From: Firmicutes bacterium UBA5774 | Lineage (GTDB): Bacteria; Bacillota; Clostridia; Peptostreptococcales; Anaerovoracaceae | Direction: 5' to 3' | Assembly: GCA_002418625.1 (NCBI GenBank) | Contig: DIEM01000050.1 | Location: forward strand, 1-10,864 | DNA length: 10,864 bases | Shown: positions 1 through 6,261 of the stretch, piece by piece | Layout: every line of letters starts with the position of its first letter | Numbering within the stretch: position 1 is the stretch's first letter | Position numbers and translations under genes: made by a program | Notes under the pieces: model-generated | Databases searched by the model: none | What the model saw: the letters and a program-made list of their open reading frames with translations, nothing else | Told to the model about the DNA's origin: nothing

Positions 1-144
1 GAGCGAGGCAGCGACAAAGGCATGATCGGTTCAAGGTAAAATACGCAGATAAAATTGGTCAAGCCGCGAAGCGCGGAGCGAAGGCGAAGCGCGCATACTT
101 CCGATATGGAAGCGAGCGTGAGCGAGGCAGCGACAAAGGCATGA
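1..144. repeat. Direct repeat pair with GC-rich hairpins upstream of tRNA-Leu
   Basis: A 25-bp sequence at 1-25 recurs exactly at 120-144, starting GAGCGAGGCAGCG and ending AAAGGCATGA, with a 119-bp period. Between the copies lie small perfect hairpins: CCGCG/CGCGG at 64-68 and 72-76, and CTTCC/GGAAG at 98-102 and 108-112. The stretch around 60-120 is rich in GCGAAGC/GAGCG words and much more GC-rich than the coding genes here. No convincing reading frame covers it. Since the window opens inside a repeat copy, the array may continue upstream. The exact repeat is seen directly; the role is unknown. Confidence 0.7.
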
Positions 145-163
145 CCTATTTTAGCAAGTATAT

Positions 164-246
164 GCGCTCATGGCGGAATTGGCAGACGCACTAGACTTAG
201 GATCTAGCGGGCGACCGTGGGGGTTCAAGTCCCTCTGAGCGCACCA
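164..246 (+). tRNA. tRNA-Leu, anticodon UAG, CCA encoded
   Basis: This is an 83-nt cloverleaf with a long variable arm typical of leucine tRNAs. The acceptor stem pairs GCGCTCA (164-170) with TGAGCGC (236-242), followed by discriminator A243 and an encoded CCA at 244-246. The anticodon stem is CTAGA/TCTAG (191-195 and 203-207) around loop CTTAGGA, which places anticodon TAG at 198-200 and so reads CUN leucine codons. The T-arm has a five-pair stem (one G-T pair) around TTCAAGT at 224-230. The D-arm has the expected GGC motif near 180. A strong terminator follows at once, so the gene appears intact. Its last 20 bases are duplicated at 432-451. Confidence 0.97.
227..246. repeat. Left copy of 20-bp tRNA-3'-end direct repeat (attL-like)
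   Basis: This copy covers the end of the T-loop, the T-stem 3' arm, the acceptor 3' arm and CCA of tRNA-Leu. It is identical to 432-451. Integrases of many genomic islands recombine at exactly this part of tRNA genes and so leave the tRNA functional, as it is here. Confidence 0.75.
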
Positions 247-250
247 AAAT

Positions 251-282
251 AAAGAATCCCATATTATGTGGGATTCTTTTAT
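251..282 (+). terminator. Rho-independent terminator of tRNA-Leu
   Basis: A perfect 11-bp stem (251-261 with 269-279) surrounds a 7-nt loop, and its right arm ends in a T-rich tract running to about 282. It starts five bases after the tRNA CCA end, so it is the expected terminator for the tRNA transcript. Its right arm, but not its left arm, is also present in the distant partial copy beginning at 9374. Confidence 0.85.
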
Positions 283-431
283 TATGTGAAGAAAACGGAG
301 GGGCTTGCACCCGAAAGGGCACGAGCGTAAGCAGCACAGCCCTGTGGGCTGTGCCGCAGCGAGTGGTCCAAGACCGCTGGAAGAGCGGTCGCGGGGCGGC
401 AGACTTTGCCGTAAGGAAGCGAAAGTCTGCG

Positions 432-451
432 AAGTCCCTCTGAGCGCACCA
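432..451. repeat. Right copy of 20-bp tRNA-3'-end direct repeat (attR-like)
   Basis: This is an exact second copy of the tRNA-Leu 3' end with no tRNA body in front of it; the third hairpin stem of the element (399-430) ends two bases earlier. It is followed within 21 bases by a strong terminator, as a tRNA gene end normally would be. This suggests that it marks the original tRNA end displaced by an insertion. Confidence 0.75.
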
Positions 452-471
452 CACACTGTCCGAAAAGGCAG

Positions 472-512
472 AAAAAAAGCACTGGAACGTTGAAATTCCA
501 GTGCTTTTTTTA
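472..512. terminator. Strong bidirectional rho-independent terminator
   Basis: A perfect 9-bp stem (479-487 with 496-504) with an 8-nt loop is preceded by seven A and followed by seven T, so it can terminate transcription on either strand. On the plus strand it closes the tRNA/structured-element region. Confidence 0.85.
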
Positions 513-545
513 TTTGCGAAGTGCGCGAAAACAAAATGGAGGCCA

Positions 546-797
546 TCACTCCCCCAGTTCCCTGATCAGATCTTCCATACCGACCTGGCGGTCCAGGATG
601 GCAGAAGCAATGGTCACATTCGAAAGAACCTCGTTCCACTGTCAGAAGGTCTTGTTTAAAGTGAAACAGTCGAGACCTTTTCGCATCGCTTGGCAATCAA
701 CTGAAAGAATGGGTTTGCCCCACTGAATATCCATCGGAAGATAACCAATTTCACCAATGATAAATATTTTATATTCCCATGGACTTATGCGTTGACT
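546..797 (-). pseudogene. istB: Remnant of IS21-family istB helper ATPase
   Basis: Read on the minus strand from about 797 down to the stop at 546-548, the frame gives PWEYKIFIIGEIGYLPMD and then LNKTF, a stop, QWNEVLSNVTIASAILDR. This matches the second half of IstB, the AAA+ ATPase that assists the IS21 transposase: the Walker B region (normally IIDEIGYLP), then the TSNKPFSQW..VF.D...ASAILDR block. Damage is clear. An in-frame TGA (642-644 on the plus strand) replaces the serine of FSQW, the Walker B aspartate reads as glycine, and the N-terminal half with the P-loop is absent, with stops upstream. No istA or terminal inverted repeats were found. It is a dead insertion-sequence fragment next to the tRNA-linked element. 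Confidence 0.8.
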
Positions 798-928
798 TTA
801 TCGTATTAAGCGGGGGCTTGTTCATTCAAATGCCAAAAAGAGGAATACTTCAGTGGCAGCTTTATTTATTAAGGCCGGGCACAATCAAATAAAAATAATT
901 AAATCCATAAATATTTCAACAAAAATTA
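783..928. other. A+T-rich spacer, no gene recognised
   Basis: Between the istB relic and the tetR promoter lies about 145 bp with no ribosome binding site plus credible frame on either strand. A 20-codon plus-strand frame (about 831-890) has no supporting context. The stretch may hold further unrecognisable decay of the insertion sequence. Confidence 0.4.
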
Positions 929-957
929 TTGACAGGCAAAAAATGTGATGCTATAAT
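929..957 (+). promoter_or_regulatory. Sigma-A-type promoter of the tetR gene
   Basis: TTGACA at 929-934 and TATAAT at 952-957 are both perfect consensus hexamers with an optimal 17-bp spacer. The operator-like palindrome begins at the next base, so a bound repressor would cover the transcription start. This supports negative autoregulation. Confidence 0.88.
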
Positions 958-971
958 ACTAACGAACGTTA
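958..971. promoter_or_regulatory. TetR operator, copy 1 (tetR promoter)
   Basis: ACTAACGAACGTTA contains the inverted repeat TAACG-AA-CGTTA (960-971), directly after the -10 box. The same 14 bases occur at 1613-1626 before the next gene. A sequence shared by a TetR-family gene's own promoter and its neighbour's promoter is the usual signature of the operator. Binding itself is inferred. Confidence 0.8.
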
Positions 972-988
972 AGTAAAGGATGTGCTGT

Positions 989-1549
989 ATGTCAGAAAAA
1001 GATTTACGAGAGCGAATAAAAGAAGTGGCAGTTGAGCATTTCAACACCAATGGTTATCACGGAACAACGATACGTAATATTGCAAAAGACGTGAATTGCT
1101 CATTGCCTATGATCTATTATTACTATAAAAACAAAAAAGAGTTGTTTGATGAAATTATTAAAAAGGACTATTTTAATCTTTTGGAAAAGCAGGCATCACT
1201 CTTGAAAATCGACAATATCATTAGTTTTTATACAAAGTTTATTTACGATTTGAACTCCTTGAGCAACTACGATAAACAAGTATATCGGCTTGGCATCAAG
1301 GTGTACCTGTCATTTGATGGTGACGAGGAATTGATGGATCTTATGGATGAGTGGGAAAAGAGTATACTGCCCAGGCACCGTGAGATTCTCAAACCCTACA
1401 TGAAGAATGTTAATAACGAAAAAGCGGTAGCCAGAGCATTGGTGCATTTATTAGAGACAATGATTGAAAATATTGTCGTAAAAAATCGATATCTTCCTGA
1501 GGATGAAATCAAGGAAGAGATTTCCATTGTTCTACAAAGCTGCGGATAA
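989..1549 (+). CDS. TetR/AcrR-family transcriptional repressor
   Basis: A 186-residue protein of usual TetR size. The N-terminal DNA-binding domain is clear: helix 1 about residues 5-21, then the helix-turn-helix at about 26-46 with TTIRNIAKDVNCS followed by the tyrosine-rich YYYYKNKKELF, which matches the family's common SxxxIYYYFKSKEEL motif. The C-terminal ligand-binding and dimerisation domain is variable as usual and gives no ligand. The ATG at 989 is preferred because TAAAGGA sits eight bases ahead of it; an ATG at 980 in the same frame overlaps that ribosome binding site. An operator lies at its own promoter and again before the next gene, so it probably represses itself and the downstream cysteine-rich/MATE genes, released by a toxic compound that the MATE pump exports. 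The ligand is unknown. Confidence 0.92.
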   Translation: MSEKDLRERIKEVAVEHFNTNGYHGTTIRNIAKDVNCSLPMIYYYYKNKKELFDEIIKKDYFNLLEKQASLLKIDNIISFYTKFIYDLNSLSNYDKQVYRLGIKVYLSFDGDEELMDLMDEWEKSILPRHREILKPYMKNVNNEKAVARALVHLLETMIENIVVKNRYLPEDEIKEEISIVLQSCG

Positions 1550-1577
1550 TTCGCAAAAGCATTAGATTAATATAATT

Positions 1578-1603
1578 CGGCACGTAAAAATGCCGTTTAT
1601 ATT
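1578..1603 (+). terminator. Weak hairpin and T-rich tract after tetR
   Basis: CGGCA (1578-1582) pairs with TGCCG (1591-1595) across an 8-nt loop, and TTTATATTT follows. The stem is only five pairs, so this is at best a weak terminator separating tetR from the next promoter. Confidence 0.4.
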
Positions 1604-1612
1604 TGCCAGCAA

Positions 1613-1638
1613 ACTAACGAACGTTATATCAATATAAT
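1613..1638 (+). promoter_or_regulatory. TetR operator copy 2 within promoter of the cysteine-rich gene
   Basis: The 14-bp operator sequence of the tetR promoter recurs exactly at 1613-1626, and a perfect TATAAT follows at 1633-1638. No good -35 box is seen at the right spacing; the operator occupies the region just upstream of the -10. An AGGAG ribosome binding site and an ATG follow at 1657. This points to a separate promoter under the same TetR control. Confidence 0.75.
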
Positions 1639-1656
1639 GAAATAGGAGAGACAAAA

Positions 1657-2109
1657 ATGGAAATTGAAAAAAGACTCACCATGTTACAAAAAACATATGC
1701 GGCATCCGTCGCGGAGACGGTTAATACCTATGAGAAGCTAAAGGTTTTGGAAACAATTGTTGAAAGACGAAAAGAAAGGCAGGCACAGACAGCGACCTAT
1801 TTGAATCAGCAATTGAGCATTCAAAGCATTGAAGACGTCTTTTATACGCTTTCAGAAATATATGGCTGCGCAAACTGGACTGTTAAGAAGATTGAGGGCG
1901 GTTATGTTGCCACAGCGACTTCGTGTATACTTTGTGCGCTGTCAAAGAAGATGGGCGGAGCAAACCCCTGTAATGGCTGGTGCCTTGATCCTATGATTGC
2001 CATGTTATCCAACGTGAGCAAAATCGATAGCAAACAAATAACTGTTAAAAGCACTTTAATGGACGATGACTGTTGCAAAGTATCTATTAATGTCGATACA
2101 GGACTATAA
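1657..2109 (+). CDS. Cysteine-rich cytosolic protein, possibly ATC-hydrolase-like
   Basis: A 150-residue protein without signal peptide or membrane segment. Residues about 1-55 are strongly helical and charged (coiled-coil-like). From about residue 57 a compact domain contains seven cysteines: C71, C90, C93 (a CxxC pair), C105, C109 and the adjacent C139-C140, the last pair preceded by three aspartates. The layout, with a Cys in a helix start, a second Cys cluster and a final D..C strand, recalls the L-2-amino-thiazoline-4-carboxylate hydrolase-like and V4R-like small-molecule-binding domains, but this is a resemblance recalled by eye, not a firm match. The start is set by AGGAG at 1645-1649. 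The gene follows a TetR operator and precedes a MATE exporter, so it may sense, bind or modify the exported compound, or bind metal. Confidence 0.6.
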   Translation: MEIEKRLTMLQKTYAASVAETVNTYEKLKVLETIVERRKERQAQTATYLNQQLSIQSIEDVFYTLSEIYGCANWTVKKIEGGYVATATSCILCALSKKMGGANPCNGWCLDPMIAMLSNVSKIDSKQITVKSTLMDDDCCKVSINVDTGL

Positions 2110-2116
2110 AAGAAAT

Positions 2117-2493
2117 ATGGAAATGCCATCCAAGGATATTTATGCCGCGCCTAGTGCTCGCAGCAGCATAATGGGCGTGCATCTGCTTGGTGCATTCATT
2201 ATCGGTGTCATAATGAGTCTGGTGGTACTGTTTATTTCTGAAGGCTATATATGGCAAACGGTGGATATTTGCTGAGTATTACGCAAGCGCTTAATGTGTT
2301 TGGGCTGAAAGTAATTTCCGCGCTTCAAGTACGGCCATAATGTGTTTCATTGTATCGTTTTTATGAGTAGCACTGCTTTTTCGGCATCCGTCTCTATAAT
2401 CGGTATGTTGTTTTTTCCCTTACGTGGGTGTTGGTCTTCGGTCTGCCTGTGCGTTATATTCGAAAAAAACAAGGCGGATTAAGATTAGGCTGA
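2117..2493 (+). pseudogene. Frameshifted small membrane-protein gene
   Basis: A 53-residue frame starts at ATG 2117 eight bases after the previous stop; it has a hydrophobic helix (GVHLLGAFIIGVIMSLVVLF) and stops at 2275. Membrane-like coding sense then passes to the next frame (2251-2340, MANGGYLLSITQALNVFGLKV), returns to the first (about 2342-2400, ending SIIGMLFF), and ends again in the other (2419-2493, LTWVLVFGLPVRYIRKK and stop at 2491-2493). Hydrophobic segments in alternating frames, and a lysine/arginine-rich tail after the last helix, fit one gene of roughly 120 codons broken by several frameshifts. Alternatively only the first small frame is expressed. The family is not recognised. 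It lies inside the TetR-controlled region. Confidence 0.5.
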
Positions 2494-2546
2494 ACAGTTA
2501 GTATGCATTGTAAAAAGTAGTTTTATCTATATTGGCGGAGTGTATA

Positions 2547-3905
2547 ATGGGTGAAGTTCAAAATAAAGATAAGCAAAAACATATGATTATGAATGAAAAC
2601 ATATGGATAGTAATGCTGAAATTATCCTGGCCCGCTATCACCGCAATGGTGCTGTTTGGACTGAATTCTGTGTTCGATGCTATATTTGTTGGAAGATATG
2701 TAGGCGAGACTGCATTGGCGGGAGTTTCTCTCGCATATCCGCTATCGCAGTTGCCGTTTGGCATTGGTTCACTTATCGGCGTCGGAGCGGGCAGCGTATT
2801 ATCTATTGCGCTCGGTGCAAACGATAAATTGACGCAAAAACGGATCCTCGGAAACGCGAACTATCTTTCATTGATAATCAGTGCCATATATGGCGTGTTG
2901 GCATGGTTCTTCGCCGAACCGCTTGTCCGGTTCATGGGTGGGCAGGGCGAAGCGTTGGTGCTGGGGGCTCAATATTTCAGGGTGACCGTGATCGGCTCAC
3001 TATTTTGGGTATACGGTTTTGCATCCAACATGGTGGTTCGCTCGGAAGGGAAGATGAAAACCGCGGCAGTGATAATGGGTATAGGCTTAGCAATAAACAT
3101 TTTATTTAACTATATACTTGTCGGCTTATTAGGGCTGGGAGTAGCAGGCGTGGCCTGGGCTACGAACATCGGCATGCTGGTATATACTGTACTTGGGCTC
3201 GCTTACTTTTCAGGAAGCAGGGTGACTTTCGAAGCGTATCCGTTCCAGATACACAGAGATAAAAAAATCGCAAAAGCAGTCGTGTCAATGGGGATGTCCT
3301 CGCTTATAATTTCTGTAATGTCGCTGGTACAGGCGATTGTAGTATTTAATGCTCTCGCTGGCTTCGGGACCACTTCTGATATTGCGTTTTACGGGGCGAC
3401 ATACCGGATATTTACGCTGATGCTTACGCCGTTGTTTGGCCTTATGCGTGCGTTACAACCTGTGGTGGGGATCAATTACGGCGCGGAACAAAACGAACGC
3501 GTAATAAAAAGCGCCAAAGTTTTTATTTTGAGCGGTGTGATAATAATGCTGCCGTTCTGGCTGATGCTCATGCTGATGCCGCAGGAATTGCTGTCCTTAA
3601 TGCTCCCGGGTATTGTGTTCGATTCGTCCAGCCTGCTGAATTTTCGTGTATTCATGGCGTTGCTGCCGGCTCTTCCAGCCTTATATATGGCTATGACGTT
3701 TTTCCCGGCAATCAACCAAGGCAAAGTTGCCAGCATTATTGCCATTTTGCGTCAACTTATTTTATATGTGCCGCTAATGCTGATATTGCCTAAAATGTGG
3801 GGAGTTCAGTGGGTCTATTTTGGATCAATGGCGATAGATATACTGGTTTTACTTATAACAATACTTATGTTTGTAAAGGTATTTAAATCGCTAAGAGGAG
3901 TTTAA
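2547..3905 (+). CDS. MATE-family multidrug/toxin exporter
   Basis: A 452-residue polytopic membrane protein, normal length for the MATE (NorM/DinF) family of cation-coupled exporters. It has about 12 hydrophobic helices in two similar halves. Family-typical stretches are the first-helix WPAITAMVLFGLNSVFDAIFVGRYVG followed by ALAGVSLAYP, the glycine-rich GIGSLIGVGAGSVLSIALG, and in the second half a LTPLFGLMRALQPVVGINYGA segment with PVVGINYGA typical of MATE helix 8. ATG 2547 is chosen because GCGGAG lies six bases upstream; an in-frame TTG at 2532 would precede that site. It is the third or fourth gene of the TetR-controlled block and probably removes the compound sensed by that repressor. 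The substrate cannot be read from the sequence. Confidence 0.93.
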   Translation: MGEVQNKDKQKHMIMNENIWIVMLKLSWPAITAMVLFGLNSVFDAIFVGRYVGETALAGVSLAYPLSQLPFGIGSLIGVGAGSVLSIALGANDKLTQKRILGNANYLSLIISAIYGVLAWFFAEPLVRFMGGQGEALVLGAQYFRVTVIGSLFWVYGFASNMVVRSEGKMKTAAVIMGIGLAINILFNYILVGLLGLGVAGVAWATNIGMLVYTVLGLAYFSGSRVTFEAYPFQIHRDKKIAKAVVSMGMSSLIISVMSLVQAIVVFNALAGFGTTSDIAFYGATYRIFTLMLTPLFGLMRALQPVVGINYGAEQNERVIKSAKVFILSGVIIMLPFWLMLMLMPQELLSLMLPGIVFDSSSLLNFRVFMALLPALPALYMAMTFFPAINQGKVASIIAILRQLILYVPLMLILPKMWGVQWVYFGSMAIDILVLLITILMFVKVFKSLRGV

Positions 3906-4140
3906 AGTGCAGAAGTACATGGTTTGCTGGAATGAAATGATAAGTCCGATAAAATGAAGTAACCGTTTAAAACCGACACACTGAGGGCGCCGGCGTTAAG
4001 TTAGGCGTACAGAAAAATTATTATCAAAATTTAAAAAAGTATTGACAACCAAATAATGGTTTTTGTCCGAAACGATCAACAGCTTCTTCGATTCTCCCCA
4101 ACGCTTAAGGAGCTTGGCAATGCATAAAAGGAGCAAGAGT
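3906..4140. other. Spacer between MATE gene and membrane-protein operon
   Basis: This 235-bp spacer has no clear terminator; GGGCGCCGGCG near 3987-3997 is GC-rich but lacks a T tract. A perfect TTGACA lies at 4042-4047 but no -10 hexamer occurs at a normal distance. A 23-codon frame at 4056-4127 has no ribosome binding site. The promoter of the next operon must lie here but cannot be placed firmly. Confidence 0.4.
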
Positions 4141-4992
4141 ATGAAAAAAGGTCAAAAAATAAAAATTGTTGTGATAGTATTGGCTTGCGTGGCATTAGAT
4201 ATAATTCTGCATATTATTACGAGTTCATACAGCACTATGCCTGAGAATCCAAACTTTAGCTTGGTAGCGAGTATTCTTGGCATAGAAATCACCGCTTCTC
4301 TTTGGGCTTTATTCGCATTTTCAGGTGTTGCTTTTGTATATTTGAACATCTGGAATGAGATACCCGCAGAAGGTGTGAAGAAAGGGTTACTCTATGGGGC
4401 AGCAATAGCGCTTCTTTGGCAGTTTGCAATGCTTGAGGGAGTGTCTTTGTTTGGTAATCCAATCATAAACGAAGTTGTTGTTGGCCTTAGTGATGCGATA
4501 CCTGTTTTTGTGTTGAGTATACTATTGAGTAAGCTGCAAACTGAAAAAGTTGAGGGCGATCCTTCAGCAACATTTGCTCTCAGACAAAAAATTAAGGCTG
4601 TTACGATTTTTACGGTGATATTCTTGACTGGTAGATATATCGCTTATCTTTCGGGAGTAATCCAATCCGGGAATCAGGCCAGGCCTTTACAAACATTTAT
4701 ATGGACACTTCTGATGGGAGTCTCTATCGGGGCAGTTTTTATTCTTCTTGGCGACAGCAGAAATGGGCGGTCCTTGAAACACAGAGCAGTGAAATTCGGA
4801 TTCTTGATTTTTGGTTTAAATTGGTCGGTATTCCTTGCCTTTATGCCCATATTATTTTCCGGCTATTTAGTCGACGTGTTATCTAGGATTGTTATTGACA
4901 TCTTGCTTGTAACAAGCGGATATTATTTAATATTTAGCTTGGGATCGAGCCCTTCATTGAAACGAATGTCGGGGAATTTCTGCATAAAATGA
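4141..4992 (+). CDS. Unrecognised polytopic membrane protein
   Basis: A 283-residue hydrophobic protein with about eight predicted membrane helices: near residues 7-27, 40-70 (two close helices), 80-100, 105-127, 146-168, 183-203 and two more before residue 270. A charged loop at about 128-145 (KLQTEKVEGD...RQK) splits it into two halves of four helices. The N-terminus is lysine-rich, so it probably faces the cytoplasm. Two starts are nearly equal: ATG 4141 with AAAAGGAG seven bases ahead, and ATG 4120 (seven residues longer) with AAGGAG also seven bases ahead; the first is preferred because the helix follows its KKGQKIK cap directly. The next gene starts 19 bases after the stop, so the two probably form an operon and may work together at the membrane. 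No family is recognised. Confidence 0.75.
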   Translation: MKKGQKIKIVVIVLACVALDIILHIITSSYSTMPENPNFSLVASILGIEITASLWALFAFSGVAFVYLNIWNEIPAEGVKKGLLYGAAIALLWQFAMLEGVSLFGNPIINEVVVGLSDAIPVFVLSILLSKLQTEKVEGDPSATFALRQKIKAVTIFTVIFLTGRYIAYLSGVIQSGNQARPLQTFIWTLLMGVSIGAVFILLGDSRNGRSLKHRAVKFGFLIFGLNWSVFLAFMPILFSGYLVDVLSRIVIDILLVTSGYYLIFSLGSSPSLKRMSGNFCIK

Positions 4993-5011
4993 AGAGTTGG
5001 GAGGTAAATTG

Positions 5012-6226
5012 ATGAAAAAATACATAATTATAGCTGTGCTGATACTTAGTATCGTCGCACTAATACTTGGCATCATTGCATTAAGAATTAGTTGCAGTCA
5101 AAATGAGGTGCACAAAAGTGAAGACGTTATTATGTATGAAAGCGAAGCTCTTGGTTTGTCAATAGGATTTCCATCTGAATGGAAAGAAAGATATGTGATA
5201 AAAGAGTCTGAAGGAAGTATTGAGGTTTTTAGCAAAAAAGTATATGAAAAATATCCAGGAGGTGGATTGCTTTTTACAATAGAAAGAATGATTGGTGAAT
5301 TGATTACACAGGAGGACATGCAGCAAGCGCCAGTTCCTCAACAGATTATTTTGAAAGGGAACGGATATACCTATTTTACACGCCAGCCTTCCGATATACA
5401 GTATCCTCTGGACGACCAGGAAGTAGCAAATGAATACATAGCTTTACGTGATTATATTCCCAATGTTTCCCATTGGACTTCCCTTTTGGGAGGCAATACA
5501 CCTAAGGCTGAAAATCAAGCGTTTAAGGTCGTGGGATCAAGTTTCTTTACCGTAGAGATACCAAACGACTGGGAACTTAAAGGACTTGAGGAACCTACAC
5601 TCAGTTGGAGTTTGTTTGATCAGAATAATAATGTGGCGGGAGTAATTGAATTAATTCCGTATAATAGCGAACTCAGCGATGAAAAAACAAATGGCTCGAA
5701 TATGGTGAGGGAATGCTTTTGTGATGCAGATAGTTTTCGTGAAATAGAGATAGTGCTCAATTCAGAGTTTGTTGATCAAGAAGCAATGGAAATAATAAGA
5801 AGCAGTCTAGAATTTATAAACGGGCCGTTCAATGTTATTGACTTGCAATCCAATGCAATACAATATCTTTCGCGTGGCGGAAAGAAAGTTTTTGGAACAA
5901 TTGAAGGTTTTGATTTTAGCAGGGATAGACCTATGACTGTTCGAATAAATGAAATGGAGTTGTTGCCTGATGATTCCGGCGAAAAATATCTTAATGGTTT
6001 CAGTATTGTAGATCTAAATAAGATTGGAACCTATCCCATGGATTTTGGTGTAAATATTGCATCGCTTGCTGAATCAGGCTATAACACTTATGGAATTTAT
6101 GATATCGATACAATTGATGGGGGCTTTATATTAAACCAAGAGGATTATGATGATTTTTACTACGACTTCATTATAGGAAGCGATGAACAATTGAAAATTG
6201 TCCTGAGACGTTTTGCTCGTAAATAA
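5012..6226 (+). CDS. Membrane-anchored protein with two similar extracytoplasmic domains
   Basis: A 404-residue protein with an N-terminal helix (residues 4-25) after MKK, then a long hydrophilic part that should lie outside the membrane. C28 follows RIS; the arginine at -3 makes a lipobox unlikely, so a transmembrane anchor is favoured. Two domains start with the same pattern: LGLSIGFPSEW (about 47-57) and SFFTVEIPNDW (about 177-187), each a hydrophobic strand ending in P-x-x-W. The second domain ends near residue 274 at IIRSSLEFI. A third, acidic region (about 276-404) contains QYLSRGGKKVFGTIEGF and ends DFIIGSDEQLKIVLRRF. ATG 5012 is chosen over an in-frame TTG at 4997 because GGGAGGT at 4999-5005 serves it. 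It follows the membrane-protein gene by 19 bases, so the two may form a membrane complex. Function not recognised. Confidence 0.72.
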   Translation: MKKYIIIAVLILSIVALILGIIALRISCSQNEVHKSEDVIMYESEALGLSIGFPSEWKERYVIKESEGSIEVFSKKVYEKYPGGGLLFTIERMIGELITQEDMQQAPVPQQIILKGNGYTYFTRQPSDIQYPLDDQEVANEYIALRDYIPNVSHWTSLLGGNTPKAENQAFKVVGSSFFTVEIPNDWELKGLEEPTLSWSLFDQNNNVAGVIELIPYNSELSDEKTNGSNMVRECFCDADSFREIEIVLNSEFVDQEAMEIIRSSLEFINGPFNVIDLQSNAIQYLSRGGKKVFGTIEGFDFSRDRPMTVRINEMELLPDDSGEKYLNGFSIVDLNKIGTYPMDFGVNIASLAESGYNTYGIYDIDTIDGGFILNQEDYDDFYYDFIIGSDEQLKIVLRRFARK

Positions 6227-6261
6227 TTAGACCTTATGTTGGGACAAATTTCGGAAAGCCT

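Larger units (their letters stand above)
247..451. mobile_element. 205-bp structured element flanked by tRNA-Leu 3'-end repeats
   Basis: The last 20 bases of tRNA-Leu (227-246) are repeated exactly at 432-451, enclosing a segment of 185 bp (205-bp repeat offset). That segment holds the tRNA terminator and then four consecutive hairpins: 303-326 (closed by a GAAA tetraloop, with two internal mismatches), 334-354 (9-bp perfect stem, 3-nt loop), 372-390 (7-bp perfect stem) and 399-430 (9-bp perfect stem, 14-nt loop). It is strikingly GC-rich next to the A+T-rich surroundings. The only open frames are on the reverse strand, run through the tRNA complement and have no ribosome binding site. The geometry is that of attL/attR made by insertion at a tRNA 3' end, but no integrase is present. 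It could instead be a structured repeat, an RNA, or the remains of a tandem tRNA. Repeats and hairpins are observed; mobility is inferred. Confidence 0.6.

Noticed and set aside
1..451. CRISPR array in the repeat-rich first 450 bases
   Set aside because: Only two copies of each repeat occur, with a spacing of 95 or 185 bp between copies and no cas genes.
305..493. Plus-strand 62-codon frame in the structured element
   Set aside because: It covers the hairpins and the tRNA repeat, has no ribosome binding site, and shows no protein-like pattern.
151..696. Long minus-strand open frames across the tRNA-Leu and structured element (181, 85 and 66 codons)
   Set aside because: They translate the complement of a tRNA and of hairpins and, in the longest case, run into istB in the wrong frame. 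There is no ribosome binding site; they are chance frames in GC-rich structured DNA.
4042..4070. Perfect TTGACA before the 4141 gene as a promoter
   Set aside because: No -10 hexamer occurs 15-19 bases downstream (GTCCGA lies at the expected place), so a promoter was not called.
4056..4127. 23-codon possible leader peptide ending at the ribosome binding site of the 4141 gene
   Set aside because: The overlap of its stop with the next ribosome binding site is suggestive, but it has no ribosome binding site of its own and no run of regulatory codons.
5090..5100. Lipoprotein processing site at C28 of the 5012 gene
   Set aside because: The residue three before the cysteine is arginine, which does not fit a lipobox; a plain membrane anchor is more likely.
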